From contig DJYC01000075.1 in assembly GCA_002448445.1 (NCBI GenBank), positions 1-60,149 on the forward strand: 60,149 nt of DNA, in the 5' to 3' direction. A model generated the notes under the pieces. It was not told the DNA's origin, searched no databases, and saw only the letters and a list, made by a program, of their open reading frames with translations. This DNA comes from Treponema sp. UBA6988. GTDB lineage: Bacteria > Spirochaetota > Spirochaetia > Treponematales > Treponemataceae. This document shows, in pieces, positions 7,876-16,143 of the stretch. Positions within the stretch are counted from its first letter, which is position 1. Every line of letters begins with the position of its first letter. The position numbers and the translations under genes were made by a program.

Positions 7876-8616
7876 TTATACCCTGTCCGGCGAACGTCGG
7901 ATGAATTGCTCCAAGCGGTCAAGGCGCGGGGTAAGCAAGTAGCGGTCGTCGTGCGGGGTAAAGAATTTGGAAAGCTTGTTTTCGCGTAAAAATGACTGGA
8001 ACTTCTGCATGTCCAAAGTGGCTTTTTGGTCAAATTCCTTTGCGGCCTTCCTAAGCTTTGTTCCAAGATGCATGGAAAAGGCAAAGTCTATTGCAAAAAC
8101 CCCAAGGAAAATTCCCACCACAAAAGAAAACCAAGGATGCTCTGTAAACCAGACAACAAGACGGTTAACAGGCGGAAAAAGAAAAAAGTAATAGCTGGCG
8201 GAAAGCAGTCCCCAAATCACCGTAAACTTAGGGCAAATTATTCCCTTTATGTTGCCCCATTCCTTCGAATAGTCCCACAACTTTAGGTTCATGCCCTTTA
8301 TAAAAACAATGCCTGCAATATATTCAATCAAGGTCATTGCAAGAGCCATCACCACAAACATAAGCAGGTAGTGCAAAATTCCCCCCGAATCAAAGCGCGT
8401 AAAACATGCTTCGGAAAGGCTCAAAACGTAAAGCACAACAACGCCAAACCCATAGAGCGGAAGGCAAGGCCCCGTAAGAAAGCCCGGGTTAAGCCACTGC
8501 CTCTTGGGATTTGCCGGAGAAAGAAAGCGCCTGTAAAAAAGCTCAAGGAACCAGCCAAGAGTTCCACCAAAGAAAAACAAAAAAGTAATTACGATAAAGC
8601 TGCGGTATGCATTCAT
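7876..8616 (-). CDS. ABC_trans_CmpB-family (COG4905-like) membrane protein
   Basis: A polytopic membrane protein of about 246 residues. The N-terminal motif FFGGTLGWFLELFYRR, then NPGFLTGPCLPLYGFG, is typical of the family annotated as putative ABC-transporter permease (CmpB). Its real function is unsettled. About five hydrophobic segments are visible, followed by a charged cytoplasmic tail with HDDRYLLTPRL. No ribosome site is clear. I chose the ATG at 8616; a TTG 18 bases upstream is also open. The gene is flanked on both sides by the same 78-bp direct repeat (7667-7744 and 8651-8728), so it could be lost or moved by recombination. Confidence 0.8.
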   Translation of the reverse strand: MNAYRSFIVITFLFFFGGTLGWFLELFYRRFLSPANPKRQWLNPGFLTGPCLPLYGFGVVVLYVLSLSEACFTRFDSGGILHYLLMFVVMALAMTLIEYIAGIVFIKGMNLKLWDYSKEWGNIKGIICPKFTVIWGLLSASYYFFLFPPVNRLVVWFTEHPWFSFVVGIFLGVFAIDFAFSMHLGTKLRKAAKEFDQKATLDMQKFQSFLRENKLSKFFTPHDDRYLLTPRLDRLEQFIRRSPDRV

Positions 8617-8650
8617 ATTTTTTTTCTGGACCAACTTTTATATTGCTAAC

Positions 8651-8728
8651 CCGCTTTCCAGGGTGCCGGCTTTCGCCTCCATTGCCTGGCGGCAACCGCT
8701 TCGCGGCCCTTCCAATCGGGGGTAGGCT
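8651..8728 (+). repeat. 78-bp direct repeat, copy 2
   Basis: Nearly identical to bases 7667-7744, with only a few mismatches over 78 positions and in the same orientation. The remainder of the 8617-8897 interval shows no gene or clear signal. Confidence 0.85.
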
Positions 8729-8897
8729 TTAATTTGCTAAAAGTGCAATTCTTAATGCAAACAAAAAATTCCCACACCCTGCTCACCCTAAAAACAGCAA
8801 GCAAGTGCGGGAACAAAAATAATACTGGTCACACTGCCAAGCGCTTGGTAAGCGTAATCAAACCACGGCCCGGCAATTTTGAATCAAGTGCCAAGAA

Positions 8898-9464
8898 CTA
8901 TTTTTCTATAGCAGTAGTGTCAACCGTGTAGTTGATTTTTTCACCTGCAGACTGCAAATCTGCAACAGTGATTTTGCTAAAGAGGCGTTCAAGGCGGGAG
9001 TTGCCCTGCTTAACTGCAACAGACTTAAAGTTCTTAAGAACATCCTCGTATGGCATGAACATAAGAACCCAGTAAGTTCCGTCGTCATCAACATAGAGGT
9101 TCTTCTGGACTGCTCCAGCTACAACCTGCTTTGCCTCTGCCTCAAGTTCCTGCTGGTATGATGAATCAACACCGTCAAGGCTTGCGTCCGTATTTGAACG
9201 CTCAACGTTGTTAATCAAAGTGCCAAGCTTGTTTGCCAAGTCGCCCCTTGCCTGAAGACGGGCTGCCTTAAGAGAAGTAGACTTGTCTGCATAGCGTGCA
9301 GCACCAGAACCGTAAATTCCCTTCTTGCTTTCCAGTTCAGATTCATCAACAACCCAAGTAGGCAGGTCATTCTTTTTTGCAACCTTCTTTGAAGAAGAGG
9401 CACATCCAGCAAACCAAGTTGCTGCAAGAACCATAGAAAATACAACTAATAAAACTTTCTTCAT
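8898..9464 (-). CDS. LPP20-family lipoprotein
   Basis: A 188-residue secreted lipoprotein. The signal peptide ends in the lipobox WFAGC (Cys21), followed by a Ser/Lys linker. The body reads LPTWVVDESELESKKGIYGSGAARY and then ARLQARGDLANKLGT, the arrangement of LPP20-type lipoproteins of Helicobacter and many spirochaetes. AGGAGG precedes the ATG by 6-7 bases. It lies 69 bases downstream of the FGE-like lipoprotein and is likely co-transcribed with it, so the two may work together at the outer membrane; the role is unknown. Confidence 0.85.
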   Translation of the reverse strand: MKKVLLVVFSMVLAATWFAGCASSSKKVAKKNDLPTWVVDESELESKKGIYGSGAARYADKSTSLKAARLQARGDLANKLGTLINNVERSNTDASLDGVDSSYQQELEAEAKQVVAGAVQKNLYVDDDGTYWVLMFMPYEDVLKNFKSVAVKQGNSRLERLFSKITVADLQSAGEKINYTVDTTAIEK

Positions 9465-9533
9465 GATATCCTCCTGATGAAGTTTTTTCTATAAAAAGGC
9501 CGCACTTTTTAAAAGCGCTTCCTTAAATACAAA

Positions 9534-11243
9534 TTATTTGCTGTTGACAATTTCGCTATATAAACCAAACACCGCACCACCTACCCACGTTACAGCAGAA
9601 ACCGGAATTGTTAAAGCTGTTCCTGCAACACCTATAACGGAAGCCGTAGCATTTGCATCCGCAGAAATTGAGCGCTTTACAGAAATTGAATTGTCGTAGG
9701 AATATGTCTGGCTTGTCTTTACCACGTTACCTTCCTGGTCAATTCCGCTGGTAATGTTTTCCACGGAAATATGGTTGTTGGTAAAGGCCTTGTGGTATTC
9801 AGGATAGTGCTTTATTCCGTTGTTTGCCCTTGCCTCCGCCGCATTCTGTTTTGCTTTCTTTACATCCGGCATCATCCACACAAGTCCGGCATCGCTTTGC
9901 GTAACAGACAGGTAGCCGCCAATAAAATTAACCGTTGCAAAAGCCGCACACTTTGTAAGGTTGTAGACAGTTGCCCCAACAATAACAAAGGGTTTTCCAA
10001 AGATTGAATACAGAGTGTAGCCCACGTTAAGCTTGCTCTTTACCGTTACCTTTTCCGATGATGAATAATCCCTTAGGCGGGTATAGCTAGCCTCGTCCTT
10101 TACGCTGTTTATGAATGAACTAACAGCGCTGTCCTTGTATACAAGCTTAACCGCGTTTGCAAAGCACACGTCAAGTTCTGCGGAATCACCATCCTTGTGA
10201 ACAAGCTTTGCCATTTCAGAAAGGGTTGCGCTTCTTGCCACCCTAAAGCCCACGTCCTGGAATTTTCCCTTGCTCATGGGGGCAAATGAATCAGGAGCAA
10301 TGCCGTCTTTGCCTTCCCTGTAGCCGCCGCCGCATACGCATGGAGCGGAAGAATCATGACACCACTCGCCTACGTTTCCGCTCATGTCAAAAATTCCAAG
10401 TTCGTTTGCTTCCTTTTCGCCAACCGGATGAATGCTTTTGTCGCTGTTGTCCTTATACCATGCAACCTTTCCCGGCTTGTCTCCACCAGAAAATTTGTAG
10501 CCCTTGGAAAGAATTCCACCGGAAGCGGCATATTTGAATTCCTTTGGGGAAAGAAGACGGTAGCCGTTGGCCTTTTTGTCAAAGTACCACAGATCACCGC
10601 TTATTATGTAGCAGGGTGTTTTTCCTTCCTTTTTGCTAAGGGCATTGCAGTATTCAAGCGCTTCAAGGAAAGTAACGCTTTCTACCGGGCAAGCAGTTCC
10701 AGTAAAGCGGCTGGGGTTAAGGCCCATCAAGCCCTTGTATTCCTTTTGGGTAACTTCTGTCTTGGAAACAAAAAAGCTTTCTTCTTCGTTCTGAGCCTGA
10801 ACAAAAACTTCGCTACCAAAATCTATGCTCTTTTTGTAAAGCTGAGCCTTTTCTTCTTTTTTTTCGGACTCAGAAAGGGCACCTTCTACAATCTTTCCGT
10901 CCTTTGTTTTGAACGTTCTTTCTGCAAGAAGGTTGTCCTTATCGTAGAGCTTTACCGTAGTGGAGTCGTACTTATCCTTGTCCGTCCTTTCTACGGCAGC
11001 CTCTGCCCTTAGTCCATTGGTGTATACAGTTTTTACAACTTTGCTGGTAGAAGAAATCTTTTTGCCGTCCTTGAGCAAGGAAGTTTCCTCGCCTGCCAAA
11101 ACTCCGTTCTGGTAAAGCTGGTCTGTTCTTTTTTCATAGACATTTGTAGTGGTGCAAGAAAAAAACAAAAGCGCAAGCACAAGGGCTGCAAAATCCAAAG
11201 TGAGAACTTCTATTAACTTACGACAAAAAAACTTTTTCTTCAT
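9534..11243 (-). CDS. FGE/SUMF1-domain lipoprotein
   Basis: 569 residues. A long signal peptide ends in FFSC, suggesting a lipoprotein. The N-terminal part has a MORN/YD-like repeat section (residues about 35-120: YQNGVLAGEE, VYTNGLRAE, LYDKDNLLAE). A formylglycine-generating-enzyme fold follows at about 150-340: FFVSKTEVTQKEYKGLMGLNPSRF, CPVESVTFLEALEYCNALS, FDMSGNVGEWCHD, GFRVARS. In bacteria most such domains are not sulfatase activators but variable surface or ergothioneine-type proteins, so the reaction cannot be assigned. The C-terminal 200 residues end in a Gly/Ala-rich hydrophobic segment. No ribosome site is seen: a TGC-TATAAT box (bases 11252-11257) ends 8 bases before the ATG, so the mRNA may be leaderless. 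Confidence 0.85.
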   Translation of the reverse strand: MKKKFFCRKLIEVLTLDFAALVLALLFFSCTTTNVYEKRTDQLYQNGVLAGEETSLLKDGKKISSTSKVVKTVYTNGLRAEAAVERTDKDKYDSTTVKLYDKDNLLAERTFKTKDGKIVEGALSESEKKEEKAQLYKKSIDFGSEVFVQAQNEEESFFVSKTEVTQKEYKGLMGLNPSRFTGTACPVESVTFLEALEYCNALSKKEGKTPCYIISGDLWYFDKKANGYRLLSPKEFKYAASGGILSKGYKFSGGDKPGKVAWYKDNSDKSIHPVGEKEANELGIFDMSGNVGEWCHDSSAPCVCGGGYREGKDGIAPDSFAPMSKGKFQDVGFRVARSATLSEMAKLVHKDGDSAELDVCFANAVKLVYKDSAVSSFINSVKDEASYTRLRDYSSSEKVTVKSKLNVGYTLYSIFGKPFVIVGATVYNLTKCAAFATVNFIGGYLSVTQSDAGLVWMMPDVKKAKQNAAEARANNGIKHYPEYHKAFTNNHISVENITSGIDQEGNVVKTSQTYSYDNSISVKRSISADANATASVIGVAGTALTIPVSAVTWVGGAVFGLYSEIVNSK

Positions 11244-11395
11244 ACAAAATAATTATAGCACTTTTCCACCCAAAATTCTACAGGAAACGGCAAGACAAAC
11301 ATCATCTTTCTGTCCCAAATGACAAAGTGGCCCCATAGACCTGCGGAACAAATCTACGGAGCTTTCTTGCCGAACTGCATTAAAAAGAGGGGAAT

Positions 11396-11794
11396 TTAGC
11401 GGTGCAAGCAGACAATATTGCTTGTGTTTCCGTAGCGGTCTTCTATCCAGTAATAGACATACTTGTTTTCATACCAGCTGTACAAATCGGAAGAGTGGTC
11501 AAAATAGGCCTCCTCATCTGTTTCAGCAAGCTTGTCACCGTGGTGGTAAAGGTAGCTGCTTCCCCTTGTTTCCGATGAATAGTAGCGGTAGACTTCATAG
11601 GATTCATAGCCACCGTCCCAAGTAAGTTCCGCATAGTGGTTGCCGTTTGCTATGTCTTCATGCATGTTAACGACAAGGTCAATATCCTCATCAAATTTGT
11701 CGCGGATATTCTTGCATGACGAAAGGCAAGCGGATGCCGCTGCAAAAAGTGCCACAGTCAAAACAGTCGTAAAAAGCTTAATGTTCTTTTTCAT
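11396..11794 (-). CDS. Small hypothetical lipoprotein
   Basis: 132 residues. The signal peptide FTTVLTVALFAAASACLSSC ends in the lipobox LSSC. The mature part is rich in Tyr and acidic residues (YAELTWDGGYESYEVYRYYS, YWIEDRYGNTSNIVCLHR), a pattern reminiscent of a single fibronectin type III-like beta sandwich (the TW...Y..YRY motif). GGAG lies about 11 bases before the ATG. It follows the FGE operon in the same direction but is separated from it by 152 bases and a promoter, and is probably transcribed on its own. Confidence 0.75.
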   Translation of the reverse strand: MKKNIKLFTTVLTVALFAAASACLSSCKNIRDKFDEDIDLVVNMHEDIANGNHYAELTWDGGYESYEVYRYYSSETRGSSYLYHHGDKLAETDEEAYFDHSSDLYSWYENKYVYYWIEDRYGNTSNIVCLHR

Positions 11795-11939
11795 ATTCGT
11801 AAATCTCCAAAATATGTATCTTCTAATTGAATAACACTGCTGGAAAGCAAAGATTACATTCCTCTTTCCAAAGTGCCTACATAAGATAAGACACCCGGAG
11901 ACGCAAAAAGTGTCACTTTAAAAAAAAATTGATGTTTTA

Positions 11940-12175
11940 AATGCTTGTAGCAGAGCAAGCACGGCAGGGATTGGAGGGGCGCGAAGCGTTCGCGGCTTGT
12001 CCGCGAATGGAGGCGAAAGCCGGAACCCCGGAAAGCCCATAAAAGATGGCCTCCTTGCCATTTTTTACTTACTTATTGCAAACATTTGATGCGCCCCGCT
12101 TGAAACTTTGCGCGTGAACCCATGGAGATGCTTGTTAGACCGAGTAAAAAATGGCAAGACTTTCCTTCACCAAAC
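11940..12175 (-). repeat. Inverted copy of the intergenic hairpin module
   Basis: The 11795-12282 interval has no gene apart from the fabZ terminator. Read on the minus strand it has ACAAGC..CCATGGGTTCACGC, TCAAATGTTTGC, a hairpin TGGC-AAGGA-GGCCA, then CTTTCCGGGGTTCCGG. Next comes a TTCGCGG / CCGCGAA hairpin flanked by CTCCATT and CTCCAAT, ending CCCTGCCGTGCTTGC. It is the same series of modules as at 7490-7744 and 39365-39540, with different stems. Confidence 0.75.
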
Positions 12176-12202
12176 ATTTGGCTAAATACAAAAGTGCCGC
12201 AA

Positions 12203-12238
12203 AAAAATAAAAAAAAGCACCTGAGAAATCCCAGATGC
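12203..12238 (-). terminator. Terminator of the purF-like/fabZ operon
   Basis: On the minus strand GCATCTGGG / CTCAGGTGC form a stem (bases 12217-12238) with an ATTT loop, followed by a long T tract broken by one A. It lies about 45 bases after the fabZ stop codon. Confidence 0.85.
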
Positions 12239-12282
12239 CTTTGCTTTTTGAATGCGTTCTAGCCCAAGTTTAACCCAGAGCC

Positions 12283-12717
12283 CTAGTTTTCACCATTGCC
12301 AACAAGGCACATCCATTCGGCCTCTGCACACAAAGTGTCGCCAACAAAAGCCTTCCCTGCCTGCTTTACCATGCGGGGAGAAACGCGCAAGTTAATAACT
12401 TCCATGCGCACTGTGTCTCCCGGGCGAACCTGATGGCGGAACTTTACCTTGTCCACTGTGGCAAGGAAAAAGAGCGAACCTTCTGCAAAAGTTTTCTGCA
12501 GGCTGAGTGCCGCTCCACCACCCTGTGCCATTGTCTCTATAAGGATTACGCCGGGAACAACCGGGTACTGGGGAAAGTGCCCCTTAAAAAAGAAATCCTC
12601 GTCGGTAAATTTTCTTGTGCAAACGCAGCCGTTTTCGTCATAGCTTTCGATTGTGTCTACGAACAAAAAGGGCTTTCTGTGGGGCAAAAGACTTTCAATT
12701 TCTGTAAATGCTGCCAT
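12283..12717 (-). CDS. fabZ: (3R)-hydroxyacyl-ACP dehydratase FabZ
   Basis: Dehydrates beta-hydroxyacyl-ACP in each round of type II fatty-acid synthesis. The 144-residue hotdog-fold protein has the start LLPHRKPFLFVD, catalytic His47 in GHFPQYPVVPG and Glu61 in ILIETMAQ. The start at 12717 is chosen because ATGGAGAAAACA gives a GGAG site before it; an ATG seven codons upstream is possible. It is separated from the other fab genes of this window (34145-37479) by over 20 kb and instead follows the PurF-like gene after 87 bases, ending in a strong terminator. Confidence 0.93.
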   Translation of the reverse strand: MAAFTEIESLLPHRKPFLFVDTIESYDENGCVCTRKFTDEDFFFKGHFPQYPVVPGVILIETMAQGGGAALSLQKTFAEGSLFFLATVDKVKFRHQVRPGDTVRMEVINLRVSPRMVKQAGKAFVGDTLCAEAEWMCLVGNGEN

Positions 12718-12804
12718 TGTTTTCTCCATTAAATTCATAGTTATTTATACTTAAAATTTATTTGTTTTGGGAAGCTCCAAAAAAATCAGGCTCCAAATAT
12801 ACCC

Positions 12805-14241
12805 TTACTCTTCGCCGTTCCAGCAGTAGGTGCAAAGCTTGCAGTGCTCAAGACCTGTGCTGTCCAGCATGTCGTCCAGGCGGTGGTAGCGCAATGTCGT
12901 AAAGTTAAGCTGCTTTCTGATTTCTTCCAGCATTGCATCGTACTTGGGATTGTTGGGGTCACAGTATTCCTTTAGAACCTTCTCGCTTACATTGTCACCT
13001 TCAAACTGCTTTACCACGCGGCGGGCAATCAAATCCATCTCCGATTTTGAGCGCGAAAAGTTAAGGTACTTGCAGCCAAACATAATCGGCGGGCATGCCG
13101 GGCGAACATGCACTTCCTTTGCCCCAGACTTGTACAAGAAATCCGTCGTCTCACGAAGCTGTGTTCCGCGGACAATTGAATCGTCTATCAAAAGAATCTT
13201 CTTTCCTTTAATAAGTGGCTGAACAGGAATCAGCTTCATGTGGGCAATAAGGTTTCTCTGCTCCTGGCTTGTCGGCATAAAGGAGCGCGGCCAAGTTGGC
13301 GTATACTTAATAAATGGACGCGCAAAAGGAATGCCAGACTCGTTTGCATATCCAACCGCATGTGCAGTACCAGAATCAGGAACACCGGCAACTGAATCCG
13401 CATCAATTGCAGTCTTTGCATCGCGGTCACGACGGGCAAGATAGCGTCCGCAGTTGTAGCGCATGTCCTCAACATTAACGCCCTCGTAAGAAGCCGTCGG
13501 GTAGCCGTAGTAAATCCACAAGAAAGTGCAGATTTTCATTTCCTTCTGTGGCTTCTGCAAAACCTCGTAACCGTCTGCGGTAACAAAATCAATCTCCGCA
13601 GGCCCAAGCTCGTGGCAGTCCGTGTAGCCAAGATTTATGTAGGCAAAGTTTTCAAAGGAAACGCAGTGGGCAAAGGCACCAGAATCATCTTCCTTCTTAC
13701 CAATTTGAAGAGGCGTGCGGCCAAATTTGTCGCGGGCAGCATAAAGACCTTCGGGAGTCATAACAAGAAGCGTCATTGAACCCTTAACCTTCTGCTGAAC
13801 GTATTTAATTCCGTCAAGAATTGTCTTCTCGTGGTTAATCAGCGCAATAATAAGTTCAGTCTGGTTAATTTCTCCGCCGGACATCTCAAGAAAGTGGGTG
13901 CCGCTCTTTAGAATCTCGCCAACAAGCTCGTCCTTATTGGTCACAATGCCAACAGTCGTTACCGCAAAGCGTCCCAAGTGGGAGTTCACCATAAGCGGCT
14001 GCGGCTCGTAGTCAGAAATACAGCCAATGCCAAGCTTACCGTGCATACCGTCAATGTCGCGCTCAAATTTTGTGCGGAAGGGAGAGTTCTGAATATTGTG
14101 AATAGAACGCTCAAAAGTTCCGTTATCCGCGTAAATGGCTATTCCACCGCGCCTTGTTCCCAAATGCGAATGATAGTCAATGCCAAAAAACAAGTCCAGG
14201 GAACAGTCCCCCTTGCTTGCAACGCCAAAAATTCCGCCCAT
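12805..14241 (-). CDS. Amidophosphoribosyltransferase-like protein lacking the catalytic Cys
   Basis: 478 residues with the PurF architecture: an N-terminal Ntn glutaminase domain (HSHLGTRRGG, LGRFAVTTVG, YAARDKFGRTPL) and a C-terminal phosphoribosyltransferase domain with the PRPP loop ILLIDDSIVRGTQ (about residues 349-361). Cysteines in CKLCTYC at the end resemble an Fe-S site. PurF normally begins Met-Cys-Gly, with Cys as the nucleophile after Met removal; this protein begins MGGIFG, so the glutaminase nucleophile is replaced by Gly. AAGAGG lies 5 bases before this ATG, which fixes the start. Homologues with MGGFFG starts are commonly annotated PurF in Bacteroidetes and Clostridia (from memory). 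It may use free ammonia or have another role. fabZ follows it. Confidence 0.85.
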   Translation of the reverse strand: MGGIFGVASKGDCSLDLFFGIDYHSHLGTRRGGIAIYADNGTFERSIHNIQNSPFRTKFERDIDGMHGKLGIGCISDYEPQPLMVNSHLGRFAVTTVGIVTNKDELVGEILKSGTHFLEMSGGEINQTELIIALINHEKTILDGIKYVQQKVKGSMTLLVMTPEGLYAARDKFGRTPLQIGKKEDDSGAFAHCVSFENFAYINLGYTDCHELGPAEIDFVTADGYEVLQKPQKEMKICTFLWIYYGYPTASYEGVNVEDMRYNCGRYLARRDRDAKTAIDADSVAGVPDSGTAHAVGYANESGIPFARPFIKYTPTWPRSFMPTSQEQRNLIAHMKLIPVQPLIKGKKILLIDDSIVRGTQLRETTDFLYKSGAKEVHVRPACPPIMFGCKYLNFSRSKSEMDLIARRVVKQFEGDNVSEKVLKEYCDPNNPKYDAMLEEIRKQLNFTTLRYHRLDDMLDSTGLEHCKLCTYCWNGEE

Positions 14242-14316
14242 AGCCACCTCTTATAAACTAGGCCTAGATTATAAAGAAAATCGCAGAAAAATTCAATTAT
14301 TTTTTGATTTCTCTTT

Positions 14317-14540
14317 TTGCGGCACTTGCATTTTGAACCGAACACCCTTCTGCTAACATCCATTCCCAGTGTGTGGCGCTTGCGTGGTTCCGCGCTTACG
14401 CGCTCCATTGCCTGCGGCAACGGCTTCGCCGCCACTCCAGTGCCTGCCGTGCGTTTTTTTGCAAACGAACTGCCAGGCCAAACTGCTACGCAACATTCAC
14501 ATGCCCTTGCAACTAATGTGGATTCGGCATCTCTTTATTA
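14317..14540 (+). repeat. Repeat cluster between the PurF-like gene and the Rpn nuclease gene
   Basis: The 14242-14568 gap has no gene. Bases 14383-14452 are a copy of the GGTTCC / CTCCATT family with TTGCC-TGC-GGCAA and GGCTTCGCC hairpins. Bases 14489-14535 are a long-form REP-like palindrome read in reverse, partly degraded, with inner arms ACATTAG / TGAATGT and a GCAAGGGCATG-type loop. Confidence 0.65.
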
Positions 14541-14568
14541 CACAATGCACCAGAGGCAGTCAGCCAAG

Positions 14569-15429
14569 TTAAACAGGAATGCTTTCCTTTACACATCCAT
14601 CAGAAGGTTCATCATAATTCATTCCAAGACTTTCCATCACATCTTCAAGAGGAGCCTTCATTTTTTCCGCAGCAAGCTTAGGATCAATATTAAATTCCCT
14701 CACAGCAATTACGGCAGCCTCCACAGCAGAAGCCTTGCGTTCATCCCTGCGTATGTCCATTTCCCATATACCCATTGTAGCGTATGCCTCCTTGAACCCT
14801 TCACTTTGCTTAAGATTTTCCACCCGCTTTTTAAGGCGGCCAGAAAAATCATCTTCGCTTGGGTCGTTAGTGTAGACGAAGCGTAGAAAATCCCTTATCT
14901 TTGCGTCCGACTCTTTTTCGTACCCGCTTGCATTATATATCACTTTTTTGATTTTGTCATTGAAATTCAACTCCTGAGCCTCATGGCATTTTGTGGTCAA
15001 GGTGTAGCAAGGAAGGCCATATTTTTTGCCTCTTTCGTCAAGGAAAGGGTCATCTGTGCAGATAAAGACAATGTAGCTTGCCTTTAAGTCCTCATAGCCC
15101 TGCCCTTTTAGAAGGTTGTCTGCGTCTATCATGCTCTGGTAGTAGCGGGTTCTTAGGGGAAGGGCTGCCTGTGGATACGACTGCATCTCCACGTCTATTA
15201 TCTTGCCAGAGTCTTTAAGATAGACGTCCATGCGAACACCCTTGCTTGAAAAATATGGGGCAATTTTCTTTTCAAGTTCTGGGTATTCAATATGAGATAC
15301 TTTTATGTGCAAAAGACGCTCTACAAGTTCTGCACACAAGGCGGGGTCCCTCATTACGGCTTGGAACATTCCGTCATCGGTAAAGGTAAGTTCGTCTACG
15401 GGCTTTCTGCGGTACAATTGTGTTTTCAT
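14569..15429 (-). CDS. Rpn-type PD-(D/E)XK nuclease (recombination-promoting nuclease family)
   Basis: 286 residues of the PDDEXK_2/Rpn group, often labelled putative transposase. Characteristic parts are DELTFTDDGMFQAVMRDP at the start, the nuclease core VRMDVYLKDSGKIIDVEMQ (Asp68, Glu81 and Gln83 as likely metal ligands), then LPLRTRYYQSMIDADNLLKGQGY and YIVFICTDDPF. The C-terminal helical part has WEMDIRRDERKASAVEA. In E. coli RpnA-like proteins these are Ca/Mg-dependent DNases. They are abundant in treponemes and variable between strains. No AGGAGG lies before the ATG. The gene stands alone between repeats and the PLD gene. Confidence 0.88.
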   Translation of the reverse strand: MKTQLYRRKPVDELTFTDDGMFQAVMRDPALCAELVERLLHIKVSHIEYPELEKKIAPYFSSKGVRMDVYLKDSGKIIDVEMQSYPQAALPLRTRYYQSMIDADNLLKGQGYEDLKASYIVFICTDDPFLDERGKKYGLPCYTLTTKCHEAQELNFNDKIKKVIYNASGYEKESDAKIRDFLRFVYTNDPSEDDFSGRLKKRVENLKQSEGFKEAYATMGIWEMDIRRDERKASAVEAAVIAVREFNIDPKLAAEKMKAPLEDVMESLGMNYDEPSDGCVKESIPV

Positions 15430-15525
15430 TAAAACTCCTTACATATATATATGCTTTGGAATTCTAATTTGAGACACAAATGCGCAAATTTATTTAGAAA
15501 AAAATTCTTTTTCTGTACAGTTTTT

Positions 15526-16080
15526 TCACAAAATTGGATCGGGACAGAATTGCTTTCGGCGGCAGCTTTTGCAAAAGGAGCCCATCCACACGTCATCGAA
15601 TTGCTTTGCGGCGGCCCTAACAAAATCCTTGTCAGAGCTTAATACACCGGCTTCAAAATTGCGGGTATTATCGCCTTTCATGCCAAGCCCCGCACCAGTC
15701 AGGTTTGCAGAACCAACATAGGCAGCCTTAAAGTCAAAAACAATGATTTTAAAATGCACGCGAGGGCACAAGACTCTCTCCATGCCTTCAATGAGCGCGG
15801 GGTACTTGTCAAAGTCTTTTCTAAAAGCAGGGCCCGGTTCCTTTGCATGAATCAGACGGATTTCCACACCGCACTTTACAAGATCCGACAGCGTCTCCAA
15901 AAGAGGTTTTGAAGAGCGGCCATCTTTTACATACAAATCCTTTATGTCCGCAGTTCCAATCCAAAGCAACTTTTTTACAGACTGAATGCGCTCAATCACT
16001 TCCGTATAATGCTCGCCGTTGGAAACAAAGCGGAACGAGGAAAGGGATGATGTTGGCGCAACAATATTTTTATTCAACAT
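15526..16080 (-). CDS. Single-HKD phospholipase D-like nuclease with Cys-rich tail
   Basis: 184 residues with one PLD motif, HFKIIVFDFKAAYVGSANLTG (His109, Lys111, Asp116, then GSAN). A single HKD motif means a dimer is needed for a full active site, as in Nuc-type endonucleases. The N-terminal part (IERIQSVKKLLWIGTADI) is the usual PLDc_2 beginning. The last 15 residues contain Cys170, Cys173 and Cys179 (CKSCRRKQFC), a possible metal knuckle. A standard promoter precedes it. There is no ribosome site, and the 5' leader would be only about 9 nt. Confidence 0.85.
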   Translation of the reverse strand: MLNKNIVAPTSSLSSFRFVSNGEHYTEVIERIQSVKKLLWIGTADIKDLYVKDGRSSKPLLETLSDLVKCGVEIRLIHAKEPGPAFRKDFDKYPALIEGMERVLCPRVHFKIIVFDFKAAYVGSANLTGAGLGMKGDNTRNFEAGVLSSDKDFVRAAAKQFDDVWMGSFCKSCRRKQFCPDPIL

Positions 16081-16095
16081 GGAAAGTACATACAG

Positions 16096-16124
16096 ATTAT
16101 ACCATGTCTAGCGCAGCAGCTCAA
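16096..16124 (-). promoter_or_regulatory. Promoter of the PLD-like gene
   Basis: On the minus strand TTGAGC (bases 16119-16124) and TATAAT (bases 16096-16101) are separated by 17 bp. The start codon is 15 bases beyond the -10 box. The island palindrome CTATCA-N5-TGATAG is absent here. Confidence 0.7.
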
Positions 16125-16143
16125 TAATACGAGGCTTGCAGCA

